DNA of 64,000 nt from an uncultured Leucobacter sp. (GTDB taxonomy: Bacteria; Actinomycetota; Actinomycetes; Actinomycetales; Microbacteriaceae). Shown piece after piece: positions 26,002 through 34,827 of the stretch. Below the pieces are notes generated by a model that made no database searches, was not told the DNA's origin, and was given only the letters and a program-made list of their open reading frames with translations. Position 1 is the stretch's first letter, and the number at the start of each line of letters is the position of its first letter. A program made the translations under genes and the position numbers. The DNA is taken from the NCBI GenBank assembly GCA_937967375.1, contig CALCJF010000109.1, positions 1 to 64,000 on the forward strand. The letters run 5' to 3'.

Positions 26002-26963
26002 ACGTCAAGCTTCCACTCAAGACAACCAGAATTCTTACTCCGGGACAGGCAGCGAAAGAGGCCACCCAGATCAAAGCGCGCACCTCGTGGCAACTGACGA
26101 TGAGGCGGCTCGTTCGCGACCCCGCGAGCGTCGCCTCAGCCGTGGTGATCGTGCTCGCCGTGCTTTTCGCCATTGGCGCTCCGCTGATCGCGCAGTGGAC
26201 CGGGCACGGGCCGGCCGAGCAGTTCCGAGAGACCGGGCTCTCATCGGCGGGTATCCCTGTCGGGCCGAACGCGGAGTTTTTGCTCGGCACCGACCAGCTT
26301 GGTCGCGACGTGTTCGTGCGCCTGGCATACGGCGCGCGCGTCTCACTGCTCGTTGGCGTGCTAGCCTCGCTGATTGCCTCCGCGATCGGGGTCATCGTCG
26401 GCACCATCGCTGGCTTCTTTGGCGGGGTCGTCGACACAGTGCTCAGTCGCATCATCGACCTTGTCATGAGCGTTCCGTTCTTGCTCGTCGCGATTGCGTT
26501 GGTCTCCGTGCTCGGCTCGAGCCTCGGCCTCTCGATCGCCGTGATCGTGTTCTTCAGCTGGGCGAGCCTCGCTCGCGTGATCCGCGGTCAGGTGCTCGCC
26601 ATTCGAGAGCGCGAGTTCATCGAGGCCGCGAGATCGCTCGGCGAGTCCCGGTGGTCGATGATGTTCCGCGACGTGATGCCGAACCTCGTCGTGCCGATCA
26701 TCGTCTACACCACCCTCATGATCCCGGCGGCCATCGTGTTCGAGGCGACGCTCTCGTTCCTCGGGCTCGGTATCGTGCCACCCACCCCGAGCTGGGGCAA
26801 CATGCTCGCCGACGCTGCGAACGGTTCGATGTATCTCGTTGCGCCGTGGATGGTGCTCGTGCCCGGTCTCGCCCTGCTCGCGCTCACACTCGCATTCAAC
26901 CTGCTCGGAGACGGCCTGCGCGACGCACTTGATCCGACCTCGACAAAGGGGGCGAAAGCATGA
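25998..26963 (+). CDS. Peptide ABC transporter permease (DppC type)
   Basis: The 321-residue inner-membrane protein starts at an overlapping GTG. The N-terminal cytoplasmic region and first segment (VASAVVIVLAVLFAIGAPLIAQW) lead into LGTDQLGRDVFVRLAYGARVSLLVG, the classic DppC motif. The EAA loop is EAARSLGESRWSMMFRDVMPN. Here the DppC-type gene comes before the DppB-type gene, the reverse of the common dppBC order. Confidence 0.93.
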   Translation: MNVKLPLKTTRILTPGQAAKEATQIKARTSWQLTMRRLVRDPASVASAVVIVLAVLFAIGAPLIAQWTGHGPAEQFRETGLSSAGIPVGPNAEFLLGTDQLGRDVFVRLAYGARVSLLVGVLASLIASAIGVIVGTIAGFFGGVVDTVLSRIIDLVMSVPFLLVAIALVSVLGSSLGLSIAVIVFFSWASLARVIRGQVLAIREREFIEAARSLGESRWSMMFRDVMPNLVVPIIVYTTLMIPAAIVFEATLSFLGLGIVPPTPSWGNMLADAANGSMYLVAPWMVLVPGLALLALTLAFNLLGDGLRDALDPTSTKGAKA

Positions 26964-27925
26964 TCCGCTTCTTCCTGTCACGGCTCGCCTTCGGCGCGCT
27001 CGTGCTCCTGATGCTCAGCATCTTCGTGTTCGTGCTGTTCTACGTCTCGCCGTCCGACCCCGCGCGTATCATTGCCGGTGATAAGGCGACTGAGGCGCTG
27101 ATGGCGCAGATCCGGGTGAATCTCGGGCTCGACAAGCCGATGATTCAGCAATACTTCATGTTCCTCGGCAACCTGCTGCAGGGTGACCTCGGGTTCTCGT
27201 ACCGCACAAACCTGCCTGTCGGCGATCTGCTTGTGAATCGCATTCCTGTGACCATGTCGCTCGTTTTCGGCGCGGTGGTGCTGTGGCTCGCGATAGGCAT
27301 TCCCATCGGCATCGCGTCGGCAAAGAACCCGGGTAGCGTGCGAGATCGTCTCGGGCAGAGCTTCGCGATCGTCGGCATCAGCTTTCCGACGTTCGTGCTC
27401 GGCATGATCGCCCTCTACACGCTCTACTTCATTCCGACGAGAATGGGGCTGACGCTATTCCCGGCATCAGGGTACGTGCCCGCCGGCCAGGGCGTGCTGC
27501 AGTGGGCGTGGCACCTTGTGCTGCCGTGGCTCACACTCGCGCTCGTGATCGCCGCGGTCTACGCCCGACTTACGAGAGGCCAGATGCTCGAGGTGCTCGG
27601 CCAAGATTACATTCGTACCGCCAGGGCGAAGGGCATCACCGAACGTCGCATCACCTACGTGCATGCGTTCCGCAGCGCCATGCCGCCGCTTGTCACTCAG
27701 CTCGGCATTGACATCGGTATGCTGCTCGGCGGGGTCATAGTGATCGAGCAGGTCTTCGGCCTGCCCGGCATCGGTTCGCTCGCAGTGACGAGCGTCGCGA
27801 TGCAGGATCGTCCCGTGGTTATCGCGATCGTTTTGCTCGGTGGCCTCTTCGTGGTCGTATCGAACCTGATCGTTGACATGTTGTACGCCCTGTTGGATTC
27901 GAGAGTAAGGACTGCCCGCCGATGA
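26960..27925 (+). CDS. Peptide ABC transporter permease (DppB type)
   Basis: The 321-residue membrane protein has an ATG overlapping the previous stop by 4 bp. The DppB opening is IRFFLSRLAFGALVLLMLSIFVFVL, followed by YVSPSDPARII, LGLDKPMIQQYFMFLGNLLQGDLGFSYRT, and the EAA loop TARAKGITERRITYVHAFRSAMPP. It ends with the LYALLDSRVR element. It is coupled by ATGA to the following peptidase gene, tying uptake to hydrolysis. Confidence 0.93.
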   Translation: MIRFFLSRLAFGALVLLMLSIFVFVLFYVSPSDPARIIAGDKATEALMAQIRVNLGLDKPMIQQYFMFLGNLLQGDLGFSYRTNLPVGDLLVNRIPVTMSLVFGAVVLWLAIGIPIGIASAKNPGSVRDRLGQSFAIVGISFPTFVLGMIALYTLYFIPTRMGLTLFPASGYVPAGQGVLQWAWHLVLPWLTLALVIAAVYARLTRGQMLEVLGQDYIRTARAKGITERRITYVHAFRSAMPPLVTQLGIDIGMLLGGVIVIEQVFGLPGIGSLAVTSVAMQDRPVVIAIVLLGGLFVVVSNLIVDMLYALLDSRVRTARR

Positions 27926-29226
27926 GCGACTGGTACCCGATTGGCATGCATTTGGTGGCGCGCGACCTCTGGGTCGAGGTGCCGCTTGATTGGAACGATC
28001 CCGCGGGCGAGAAGATTCGTGTCTTCGCGCGCGAGGTGATCGATGCTTCGAAGCAGGGCGAGGATCTGCCGCTGATCGTATTCCTGCAGGGTGGCCCGGG
28101 CGGCAAGTCGCCCCGGCCGCTCGAACGCGAAGGATGGATCGCGAACGCGGTCAAGCGTTTCCGGGTGATCCTGCCCGATCAGCGCGGCACCGGTCGCTCG
28201 ACGCCGGTGCGCGCCGAGCATTTCGCGCAGATGTCGGCTGAGCAGGGTGCCAGGCATCTTGCGCTGCACCGCGCCGACTCGATCGTGCGCGACTTCGAGG
28301 CGCTACGCGAGCAGCACTTTGCGGGTCGCCAGTGGTGGACGCTCGGTCAGAGCTACGGCGGATTCTTGACGCTGCAGTACCTCTCGCACTTTCCCGAATC
28401 GGTCGTGGCGTCGGCCATCACGGGTGGGATCCCGGGCATTCACCCGGATCCGGCGGAAGTGTACGCGCGCACCTTCCCCCGCATCGCCGAGAAAAACCGC
28501 ATCTTCCGCGCCCGCCATCCGCATCTCGTCGCGCGCATCGACCGGGTCGCCGATCTGCTCGAGGCACAAGACGTGCGTCTGCCCGGCGGGGATCGCCTCA
28601 CCGTGCGACGATTGCAGACGCTCGGGCTCGACTTCGGTATGAAGCCGGGCTTCGACCGCGTGCACTGGTTGTTCGATGAGGCATTCGTTGACGCAGAAGA
28701 GACTGTGCTGAGCGACGTGTTTCTCGCCACCGTCGAGGCCGAGACCTCGTTTGCGACGAACCCGCTCTTCATCGCTCTGCAGGAGGCGATCTACGGTCCA
28801 GGGCCGAGCGCCTGGGCGGCGCAGGCCGAACGCGATCGCCGCCCCGAGTTCGCCGAGACCGCGAGGCCTTTGAACTTCACCGGTGAGACAGTGTTCCCGT
28901 GGATGTTCGAGGAGATCTCGAGTCTTCGCAGCTACGAAGCTGCCACAAAGCACCTTGCCGAGCACGAGCAGCCGATCGACACCTACGATGTCGAACAGCT
29001 GGCGGTGAACCAGGTGCCCGTGGAGGCTGCCGTGTACTTCGACGACATGTACGTCGACGCGCAGCTCTCGCTCGACACTGCCTCGAAGATTGCTGGCGTG
29101 CACGCCTGGGTGACCAACGAGTTCGAGCACGATGGCCTGCGCCTCGGCGACGTCGCAGAAAAACTGTTCACTGCGCTTGAAGCGCGGATCGGCGGCACAA
29201 GGCGCACGAGAGAGGTGCAGAAGTGA
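27922..29226 (+). CDS. Alpha/beta hydrolase, proline iminopeptidase-like (S33)
   Basis: The 434-residue cytoplasmic enzyme shows the oxyanion segment FLQGGPGGKSPRP, DQRGTGRST, and nucleophile elbow GQSYGG with Ser144. The C-terminal FEHDGLR carries the likely catalytic His. This matches bacterial prolyl aminopeptidases of the longer S33 group, which release N-terminal proline and some other residues. It sits between the peptide permeases and aminopeptidase P with 4-bp overlaps on both sides, so it is part of the peptide operon. Confidence 0.88.
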   Translation: MSDWYPIGMHLVARDLWVEVPLDWNDPAGEKIRVFAREVIDASKQGEDLPLIVFLQGGPGGKSPRPLEREGWIANAVKRFRVILPDQRGTGRSTPVRAEHFAQMSAEQGARHLALHRADSIVRDFEALREQHFAGRQWWTLGQSYGGFLTLQYLSHFPESVVASAITGGIPGIHPDPAEVYARTFPRIAEKNRIFRARHPHLVARIDRVADLLEAQDVRLPGGDRLTVRRLQTLGLDFGMKPGFDRVHWLFDEAFVDAEETVLSDVFLATVEAETSFATNPLFIALQEAIYGPGPSAWAAQAERDRRPEFAETARPLNFTGETVFPWMFEEISSLRSYEAATKHLAEHEQPIDTYDVEQLAVNQVPVEAAVYFDDMYVDAQLSLDTASKIAGVHAWVTNEFEHDGLRLGDVAEKLFTALEARIGGTRRTREVQK

Positions 29227-30776
29227 CTCACGCACACCCCGCGAATAACGGCAGCGACGGTGCTCATTCAGAGCAGGGGCACGAGCTCACTGGCCTTGCC
29301 AAGCAGATTCGTGTGCTCGATTGGGAGTCGGGCATGGCGAAGTCGCGTGCGACCAGGCGCGACCCGCGCATGCCACTGCTCAGCGCGTCGCCCGGTTTCA
29401 ACGAATACATGAAGCACGGCTGGGGCGACGCTTCGCGCGAGCTTCGAGTGGAGGCGGGGGCTGCGGCAGCCGCTGCGGCTCACCGAGCAAGGCTCTCGGC
29501 CGAGTTCGCGGGTGAGACCCTTGTGATCACCGCCGGGCGCTCGCAACTTCGAGTGAACGACAACTTCTTCGAGTTTCGCGCCGACAGCGATTTTCTGTGG
29601 TTAGTCGGCTACGGCATCGAAGACGCGGTGCTTGTCATGCGGCCCACTGCCGCGGGGCAGGGGAGTGATGGGGCACACGACTCCACCCTGTACTTGACGC
29701 CGCCCGCGCGACCCGGCGATCCCGCGTTTCATGCCGATGCCAACCATGGCGAACTCTGGGTGGGCCCGCTCGCGGGCACCGCAGAGGTCGAGGCGGCGCT
29801 TGGCGTGCGCACCCTGGTGATCGGCGAGTTGCAGGTCTCAGACGATGCGCTCATCGCGGGCGCGGCAGTCGTCGCAAAGGGATCGGGCGCGGCGCTCGAC
29901 GGCAAACCCAGGGCGCCGAAGCTCGCCCGGGTGCTTTCAGAGCTGCGCCAGATCAAAGATGCGTGGGAGATCGAGCAACTGCGCAGCGCGAACCTCGCCA
30001 CGATCGACGGCTTCGCTCAGGTGCGCCGCGAGATCCCGCGCGCGATCGAAGCGGGCGGTGAGCGCTGGCTTCAGGGCACCTTCGACAGGCACGCTCGCAC
30101 TGTAGGGCAGGCGCCCGGGTACGCGACGATCGTGGGGTCTGGCGCTCACGCCCCGATTCTGCACTGGGTGCGTGCCGACGGCGAGGTGTACCCCGACGAG
30201 CTGCTGTTGCTCGACATGGGTATCGAGATGCGCAGCGGTTACACGGCCGATGTGACCCGCACGATTCCAGCGAGCGGAACGTTTTCCGCAGCGCAGCGCC
30301 AGGTGCACGATCTCGTTGAGAAGTCGCACCGCGCCGGGCTCGCTGCGGTGCGGGCGGGGCGCCTCTGGGCAGACTTTCATGCCGCGTGCATGGAGGTGCT
30401 CGCCGAGGGCCTGCACGACTGGGGCATGCTGCCAGTTTCGGTCGACGAGGCGCTCTCCGAGGGTGGTCAGCACCACCGCCGCTATATCGTGTGCGGTGTG
30501 GGCCACCACCTCGGCCTCGACGTGCACGACTGCGACTCATCGCGCTACGAGACGTATCTTGGCGGCACGGTGCAGACGGGCATGGCGCTGACGGTAGAAC
30601 CGGGGCTCTACTTTCACGCGTGGGACGAGACCGTGCCCCCAGAGCTTCGGGGCATCGGCGTGCGCATTGAAGACGATCTTGTCGTCACCGAAACCGGCAT
30701 CGAGGTCATCTCTGACGCGCTGCCGATCGATGCCGAGGGCCTCGAGCGCTGGATGGCAGAGCAGATGAGGGCATAA
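29223..30776 (+). CDS. Xaa-Pro aminopeptidase (aminopeptidase P, M24B)
   Basis: GTG at 29223 overlaps the previous stop. The 517 residues comprise an AMP_N domain (RLSAEFAGETLVITAG, FRADSDFLWLVGY) and a pita-bread catalytic domain. The five metal ligands are present: both Asp in LLLLDMGIEMRSGYTADVTRT, His in GVGHHLGLDVHDC, Glu in TVEPGLYF and Glu in VRIEDDLVV, so it should be an active two-metal enzyme. It removes N-terminal residues before proline, which complements the proline iminopeptidase upstream. A similar protein is encoded at 48616-50121. Confidence 0.92.
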   Translation: MTHAHPANNGSDGAHSEQGHELTGLAKQIRVLDWESGMAKSRATRRDPRMPLLSASPGFNEYMKHGWGDASRELRVEAGAAAAAAAHRARLSAEFAGETLVITAGRSQLRVNDNFFEFRADSDFLWLVGYGIEDAVLVMRPTAAGQGSDGAHDSTLYLTPPARPGDPAFHADANHGELWVGPLAGTAEVEAALGVRTLVIGELQVSDDALIAGAAVVAKGSGAALDGKPRAPKLARVLSELRQIKDAWEIEQLRSANLATIDGFAQVRREIPRAIEAGGERWLQGTFDRHARTVGQAPGYATIVGSGAHAPILHWVRADGEVYPDELLLLDMGIEMRSGYTADVTRTIPASGTFSAAQRQVHDLVEKSHRAGLAAVRAGRLWADFHAACMEVLAEGLHDWGMLPVSVDEALSEGGQHHRRYIVCGVGHHLGLDVHDCDSSRYETYLGGTVQTGMALTVEPGLYFHAWDETVPPELRGIGVRIEDDLVVTETGIEVISDALPIDAEGLERWMAEQMRA

Positions 30777-30808
30777 CTGAGGGATAAAACCCCTGATCGC
30801 AACAAAGT

Positions 30809-30838
30809 TTGCAAATCATCTCGCGGCATGCGAAGATA
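30809..30838 (+). promoter_or_regulatory. Promoter of the rpsP operon
   Basis: TTGCAA (30809-30814), an 18-bp spacer and AAGATA (30833-30838). The predicted leader is about 65 nt and contains two hairpins. Confidence 0.5.
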
Positions 30839-30845
30839 GATCGTT

Positions 30846-30885
30846 CGCGCATGTGCGCGTCAGGCTTCCGTGCCCACCGGCACGG
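30846..30885 (+). promoter_or_regulatory. Two hairpins in the rpsP leader
   Basis: CGCGCA-TG-TGCGCG (30846-30859) and CCGTGCC-CACC-GGCACGG (30868-30885) lie between the predicted promoter and the rpsP SD (AGGAG at 30901). Paired stems just before a ribosomal protein operon suggest mRNA-level control. No known leader class is recognised. Confidence 0.4.
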
Positions 30886-30909
30886 CGTCACGTTTACACA
30901 AGGAGCATC

Positions 30910-31347
30910 ATGGCTGTCAAGATTCGTCTGAAGCGCCTCGGCAAGATCCGGGCACCCTACTACCGCATCGTCGTCGCCGACTCGCGCACCAAGCGCGACG
31001 GTCGCGTGATCGAAGAGATCGGCAAGTACCACCCGACCGAGAACCCCTCGTTCATCGAGGTCAAGAGCGACCGTGCGCAGTACTGGCTGAGCGTGGGCGC
31101 ACAGCCCACCGAGCAGGTTGCGGCCATCCTCAAGCTGACCGGCGACTGGGGCAAGTTCAAGGGCGAGGGCGAGACCGAGTCACGCGTGCAGGCCCCCGAG
31201 GCAAAGGCCGTCTTCGAGGCAGACACCAAGAAGAAGCCCGTGCTGCGCCCCAAGAGCGAGAAGCCCGCTGAGGCTCCTGCCGAGGCTCCCGCTGAAGAGG
31301 CACCGGCTGAGGCTGCTGAAGAGGCAGCAACCGAGACCGAGGCCTAA
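30910..31347 (+). CDS. rpsP: 30S ribosomal protein S16
   Basis: The 145-residue protein starts at ATG 30910 after AGGAG. The conserved S16 core occupies the first 80 residues: [39 protein letters not shown], and [15 protein letters not shown]. The remaining 60 residues form a Lys-rich then Pro/Ala/Glu repeat tail ([17 protein letters not shown]) typical of actinobacterial S16. It heads the operon with the KH gene, rimM and trmD. Confidence 0.97.
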   Translation: MAVKIRLKRLGKIRAPYYRIVVADSRTKRDGRVIEEIGKYHPTENPSFIEVKSDRAQYWLSVGAQPTEQVAAILKLTGDWGKFKGEGETESRVQAPEAKAVFEADTKKKPVLRPKSEKPAEAPAEAPAEEAPAEAAEEAATETEA

Positions 31348-31349
31348 GC

Positions 31350-31607
31350 ATGGCAGTCTCGCTCGCTGAGGTGCTCGAGCACCTGGTGAAGGGCATTGCG
31401 ACCCTGCCAGACGAGGTGCGCGTCACGGGCCGCGAGACTTCGAGGGGCGAGCTTCTCGAGGTGCGCGTCGACCCGAGCGATCTCGGTCGTGTCATCGGCC
31501 GAGGCGGTCGCACCGCGCAGTCGCTGCGCACAGTGATCGCAGCACTCAGCGACGGGCGTCGGGTTCGCATCGACGTCGTAGACACCGACGCAGAGGCCGA
31601 GGCTTAA
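31350..31607 (+). CDS. khpA: KH-domain RNA-binding protein (KhpA type)
   Basis: The 85-residue protein starts 3 bp after the rpsP stop. The single KH domain has VDPSDLGRVIGRGGRTAQSLRTVI, with the GRGG loop that contacts RNA. The family lies between rpsP and rimM in most actinobacteria and Firmicutes and pairs with KhpB to bind many small RNAs and mRNAs. Its stop shares one base with the rimM ATG (TAATG). Confidence 0.93.
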   Translation: MAVSLAEVLEHLVKGIATLPDEVRVTGRETSRGELLEVRVDPSDLGRVIGRGGRTAQSLRTVIAALSDGRRVRIDVVDTDAEAEA

Positions 31608-32227
31608 TGGCTGAGAAGCCGACCCGCGTCAAGGCTCCCCTCCCCGTTCTGGGCGAGGGGAGCTTGCGCGTTGGGCGACTCACGAAACCCCACGGCCTGA
31701 AGGGCGGCCTGAAGGTCGAGCTCTTCACCGACAACCCCGACGAGCGCTTCGCTCCGAACTCGGTGCTGCACCTGCAGGTTCCCGAAGACTCTCAGTGGTT
31801 CGGGCGCACGCTGACCGTGCGCGAACTGCGCTGGTTCAACAGCATGCCCGTTGCGTTCTTTGCCGAGGTTGCCGATCGCACCGCCGCCGAGAGCATCGTG
31901 CGCGCGATCCTTTGGATCGACGCGGCAACGGTCGAGCAGAGCGTCGAAGACAACGCCTGGTACGACCACCAACTCGTTGGGCTCGAGGTTCGCCGGGAGG
32001 GCGAGCTGCTCGGTACTGTCGGCGAAGTGCAGCATTTTCCTGCGCAAGACCTGCTCGCGGTGAAGACCGCAAACGGCACCGTCCTGGTGCCATTTGTCGA
32101 GTCGATCGTGCCGAGTGTCGACCTCGATGCGGGCGTGGTGTCGGTCACCCCGCCTGCCGGGCTCTTCGAAGAGTTGCCCGAGGCTGAAGCGGACGACGAG
32201 GCCTCGGATTCTGCGGTAGGCGAGTAA
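31607..32227 (+). CDS. rimM: Ribosome maturation factor RimM
   Basis: The 206-residue product helps assemble the 30S head through S19. The N-terminal RimM domain has [29 protein letters not shown]; the PRC-barrel-like C-domain has [11 protein letters not shown] and [26 protein letters not shown] 20-residue N-terminal extension precedes the usual start of homology, and an acidic tail of about 20 residues follows. Translation is coupled by the TAATG junction. Confidence 0.95.
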   Translation: MAEKPTRVKAPLPVLGEGSLRVGRLTKPHGLKGGLKVELFTDNPDERFAPNSVLHLQVPEDSQWFGRTLTVRELRWFNSMPVAFFAEVADRTAAESIVRAILWIDAATVEQSVEDNAWYDHQLVGLEVRREGELLGTVGEVQHFPAQDLLAVKTANGTVLVPFVESIVPSVDLDAGVVSVTPPAGLFEELPEAEADDEASDSAVGE

Positions 32228-32232
32228 CAGCG

Positions 32233-32928
32233 ATGCGAATCGATATCGTCAGCATCTTTCCCGCCTACTTTGACACGCTCGAGCTCTCGTTGCTTGGCAA
32301 AGCAAAGGATCGTGGCCTGCTCGATCTGCGGGTGCACGACCTGCGCGATGCGGCTCGCGACAAGCACCGCACGGTAGACGACACGCCTGCCGGCGGCGGT
32401 GCCGGCATGGTGATGAAGCCCGAGCCGTGGGGTGAGATGCTCGACGGCATCCTTGCCGAAGACGATTCCGCAGATGAGCCGCTCATCATCTTTCCCTCAC
32501 CAGCGGGCGAGGTGTTCACTCAGCGCATGGCGCGTGAGCTTGCGGGGGAGCAGCAGCTGATCTTCGGCTGCGGGCGTTACGAGGGCCCGGATCAGCGCAT
32601 CTTCGATGAGTACGCCGATCGCGGCAGGCTGAAGCTTGTGAGCCTCGGCGATTACGTGCTCAACGGCGGCGAGGTCGCGACGCTCGCGATGATCGAGGCC
32701 ATTGCGAGGCTGTTGCCCGGCGTCGTCGGCAACCCGGAGAGCCTCGTCGAAGAGTCGCACGAAGACGGTCTGCTGGAGTACCCGAGTTATACGAAGCCTG
32801 CGGTGTGGCGCGGGCGAGAGGTGCCGCCCGTGCTGCTCAGCGGCAACCACGCGGCCATCGCGAAGTGGCGCCGAGAGCAATCGATCGAGCGCACTCGAAG
32901 GGTGCGGCCAGACCTGCTCGGAGAGTAG
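32233..32928 (+). CDS. trmD: tRNA (guanine37-N1)-methyltransferase TrmD
   Basis: The 231-residue SPOUT methyltransferase makes m1G37 in tRNAs and prevents frameshifting. Visible landmarks are [14 protein letters not shown], the substrate loop [30 protein letters not shown], and the trefoil-knot SAM site [15 protein letters not shown], then [20 protein letters not shown]. The length is normal. It starts 5 bp after rimM. Confidence 0.97.
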   Translation: MRIDIVSIFPAYFDTLELSLLGKAKDRGLLDLRVHDLRDAARDKHRTVDDTPAGGGAGMVMKPEPWGEMLDGILAEDDSADEPLIIFPSPAGEVFTQRMARELAGEQQLIFGCGRYEGPDQRIFDEYADRGRLKLVSLGDYVLNGGEVATLAMIEAIARLLPGVVGNPESLVEESHEDGLLEYPSYTKPAVWRGREVPPVLLSGNHAAIAKWRREQSIERTRRVRPDLLGE

Positions 32929-32930
32929 AC

Positions 32931-32975
32931 TGCGAACTGGTCGCGCGACGACGGCTCGCGCGCGCGTAGTTCGCA
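32931..32975 (+). terminator. Long hairpin after trmD
   Basis: TGCGAAC (32931-32937) pairs with GTTCGCA (32969-32975), and CGCGCG runs inside can extend the stem. There is no U-tract; it may reduce read-through into the VOC gene. The VOC gene's SD AAGGAG lies right after it. Confidence 0.4.
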
Positions 32976-32990
32976 CGAAGGAGTTCGATC

Positions 32991-33416
32991 ATGGCCGCAT
33001 CACTCGCAACATACATTGCTCTGCCTGGCACCGTGGGGGAGGCGATGGAGCACTGGCACGAGGTCTTCGGCGGCGAGCTGCAGATCATGCGATACAGCGA
33101 CGTGCCGCCTATGCCGGGATCCCCGTTCACCCCCGATTCGAACGCGGTCGCGCACGCGACCTTGAAGCTTCCGGGAGGTGCAGGAATCATCGCCGGCGGC
33201 GACGCGATGGAAGACGGCAACGACTACAACGTGCGAGGCAGCGCCTACTCGTTGCTCTACACGACAGACACGCCAGACGAGGCAAGAGAGCTCATGGCAA
33301 AGCTCGAGGCTGGCGGCGGTTCATCGGGAATGCCCTTCGAGCAGGCTCCGTGGGGTGGCTGGTACGGCCAGATCTTCGACCGGTTCGGGGTCATGTGGTC
33401 GTTCTCTTGCGACTAG
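32991..33416 (+). CDS. VOC/PhnB-like protein between trmD and rplS
   Basis: The 141-residue VOC-fold protein has ATYIALPGTVGEAMEHWHEVFGGELQIMRYSDVPPMPG, GSAYSLLYTTDTPDEARELMAKL and a C-terminal GQIFDRFGVMWSFSCD. AAGGAG lies upstream of the ATG. It is related in layout to the protein at 20570-20998. Members are annotated as PhnB/glyoxalase-like; the substrate is unknown. It interrupts the common trmD-rplS neighbourhood. Confidence 0.82.
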   Translation: MAASLATYIALPGTVGEAMEHWHEVFGGELQIMRYSDVPPMPGSPFTPDSNAVAHATLKLPGGAGIIAGGDAMEDGNDYNVRGSAYSLLYTTDTPDEARELMAKLEAGGGSSGMPFEQAPWGGWYGQIFDRFGVMWSFSCD

Positions 33417-33461
33417 GCAAGCCAGACACGCAGCCGGTGTGAAAGTTGTCTGACTCTGTGG

Positions 33462-33467
33462 CATAAT
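33462..33467 (+). promoter_or_regulatory. -10 box of rplS
   Basis: CATAAT in the 170-bp gap before rplS; the -35 is weak. It predicts a leader of about 115 nt. An independent promoter is expected since the VOC gene separates rplS from trmD. Confidence 0.4.
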
Positions 33468-33586
33468 AGATCTTTGTGCCACGGTGCGTTACTGCCGCGA
33501 GGGTCCGCACAGACCGTGAACACCAATTTCTTTTCATACAGTGAGATTTGCGAACCGACTTGCGGCGGGCGCAGAGAGAGACAATC

Positions 33587-33934
33587 ATGCAGAAGCTCGA
33601 CCACGTCGATGCAGCGTCGCTCAAGAGCGACATTCCCGAGTTCCGCGCAGGTGACACCGTCAAGGTGCACGTGAACATTATCGAGGGCAACCGCTCGCGT
33701 GTTCAGGTGTTCCAGGGCATCGTCATCTCGCGCCACGGCGACGGCGTTCGCGAGACCTTCACGGTTCGCAAGATCAGCTTCCAGGTCGGTGTTGAGCGTA
33801 AGTTCCCCGTCCACTCGCCGGCGATCGACAAGATCGAGGTTGTCAGCCGCGGTGACGTTCGCCGTGCGAAGCTGTACTACCTGCGCGGTCTCACTGGCAA
33901 GAAGGCTAAGGTCAAGGAGAAGCGCGACTGGTAA
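33587..33934 (+). CDS. rplS: 50S ribosomal protein L19
   Basis: The 115-residue protein starts at ATG 33587 ([19 protein letters not shown]); an upstream in-frame ATG lacks homology. Conserved L19 text: [83 protein letters not shown] lies 7 bp upstream. The gene ends at a good terminator. Confidence 0.97.
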   Translation: MQKLDHVDAASLKSDIPEFRAGDTVKVHVNIIEGNRSRVQVFQGIVISRHGDGVRETFTVRKISFQVGVERKFPVHSPAIDKIEVVSRGDVRRAKLYYLRGLTGKKAKVKEKRDW

Positions 33935-33955
33935 GTCGTCTTTTTTGACCACACA

Positions 33956-33990
33956 TTCAGGCTCTCCCCGGTTCAGGGTGAGAGCCTGAA
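33956..33990 (+). terminator. Terminator of rplS
   Basis: TTCAGGCTCTC pairs perfectly over 11 bp with GAGAGCCTGAA around a 13-nt loop, followed by GTGTTTTCC. Confidence 0.82.
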
Positions 33991-34059
33991 GTGTTTTCCG
34001 CGCCATAATTGAAGTACCGCGCCCCCGCATTTGTTAGCGTCACGAAGTATCGGAGCCCC

Positions 34060-34827
34060 ATGAGCCAGCACACCGCAGACCGACACGCGGGGCCGGTCAG
34101 CAGCTTGCTGCGGTTTCTGCGCGATTTGCTGATCATTCTGGTGGTCGCATTCACCGTGTCGTTCTTTTTGAAGACGTTCTTGGTGCGCAGCTTCTACATT
34201 CCCTCTGGCTCGATGGAGCACACGCTCGAGGTCAACGACCGCATCCTGGTGAACCAGTTGGTGCCGGGCATGGTCGACGTGCAGCGCGGCGACGTTGTCG
34301 TGTTTCGTGACCCGGGCGGGTGGCTCAGCCTGCCGCCGAGCGCGCAGGTGCCCTCGCCCACTCCGGTCGAGAAGGTGTTGCAGGTGCTGGGTCTCGCCGC
34401 CGACACGAGCGCCGACTACGTCGTGAAACGCGTGATCGGTGTCGGTGGCGACCGGGTTGCTTGTTGCGACGCGAACGGCCGTGTCACCGTCAACGGCGTG
34501 CCACTCGACGAGCCGTATGCAGTCGTGCCCGAGGGAAAGAACCGTGTATCTGAGATCGACTTCGACGTAGTCGTGCCCGAGGGCTCGGTCTGGGTGATGG
34601 GCGACAACCGCTATTCGAGCATGGACTCGCGCTACCACCAAGACGAGCCTGGCCGTGGCTTTGTCTCTGAAGACGAGATCGTCGGCAGGGCGTTTGTGCT
34701 GAACTGGCCTTTCTCGCGATTTACCTGGCTCGACAACTACCCGAACACGTTTACGGGGGTCGCCGAGGCGGCAGACGGCGGGGCAAACGAGACTGCGGGT
34801 GACCAGAAGACCACAGATGGCGAGTGA
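34060..34827 (+). CDS. lepB: Signal peptidase I
   Basis: From ATG 34060 (CGGAG 4 bp upstream) the product has 255 residues: a short cytoplasmic N-terminus, one transmembrane helix (about 20-40), and an extracytoplasmic Ser/Lys protease domain. Box B is PSGSMEHTL with Ser51; box D is VVKRVIGVGGDR with Lys123; box E is GDNRYSSMDSRYHQ. A 35-residue insertion (GGWLSLPPSAQVPSPTP) before box D is usual in actinobacteria. It cleaves Sec and Tat signal peptides. The rnhB start overlaps its end by 11 bp. Confidence 0.95.
   Translation: MSQHTADRHAGPVSSLLRFLRDLLIILVVAFTVSFFLKTFLVRSFYIPSGSMEHTLEVNDRILVNQLVPGMVDVQRGDVVVFRDPGGWLSLPPSAQVPSPTPVEKVLQVLGLAADTSADYVVKRVIGVGGDRVACCDANGRVTVNGVPLDEPYAVVPEGKNRVSEIDFDVVVPEGSVWVMGDNRYSSMDSRYHQDEPGRGFVSEDEIVGRAFVLNWPFSRFTWLDNYPNTFTGVAEAADGGANETAGDQKTTDGE

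Noticed and set aside
30777..30909. Known ribosomal-protein leader or riboswitch before rpsP
   Set aside because: Two hairpins are present but their sequences match no leader or riboswitch class I can recall; reported only as an open observation.
31258..31344. Tandem repeat (GCTGAGGCTCC-like units) in rpsP
   Set aside because: It encodes the Pro/Ala/Glu tail usual for actinobacterial S16 and is not a mobile or CRISPR repeat.
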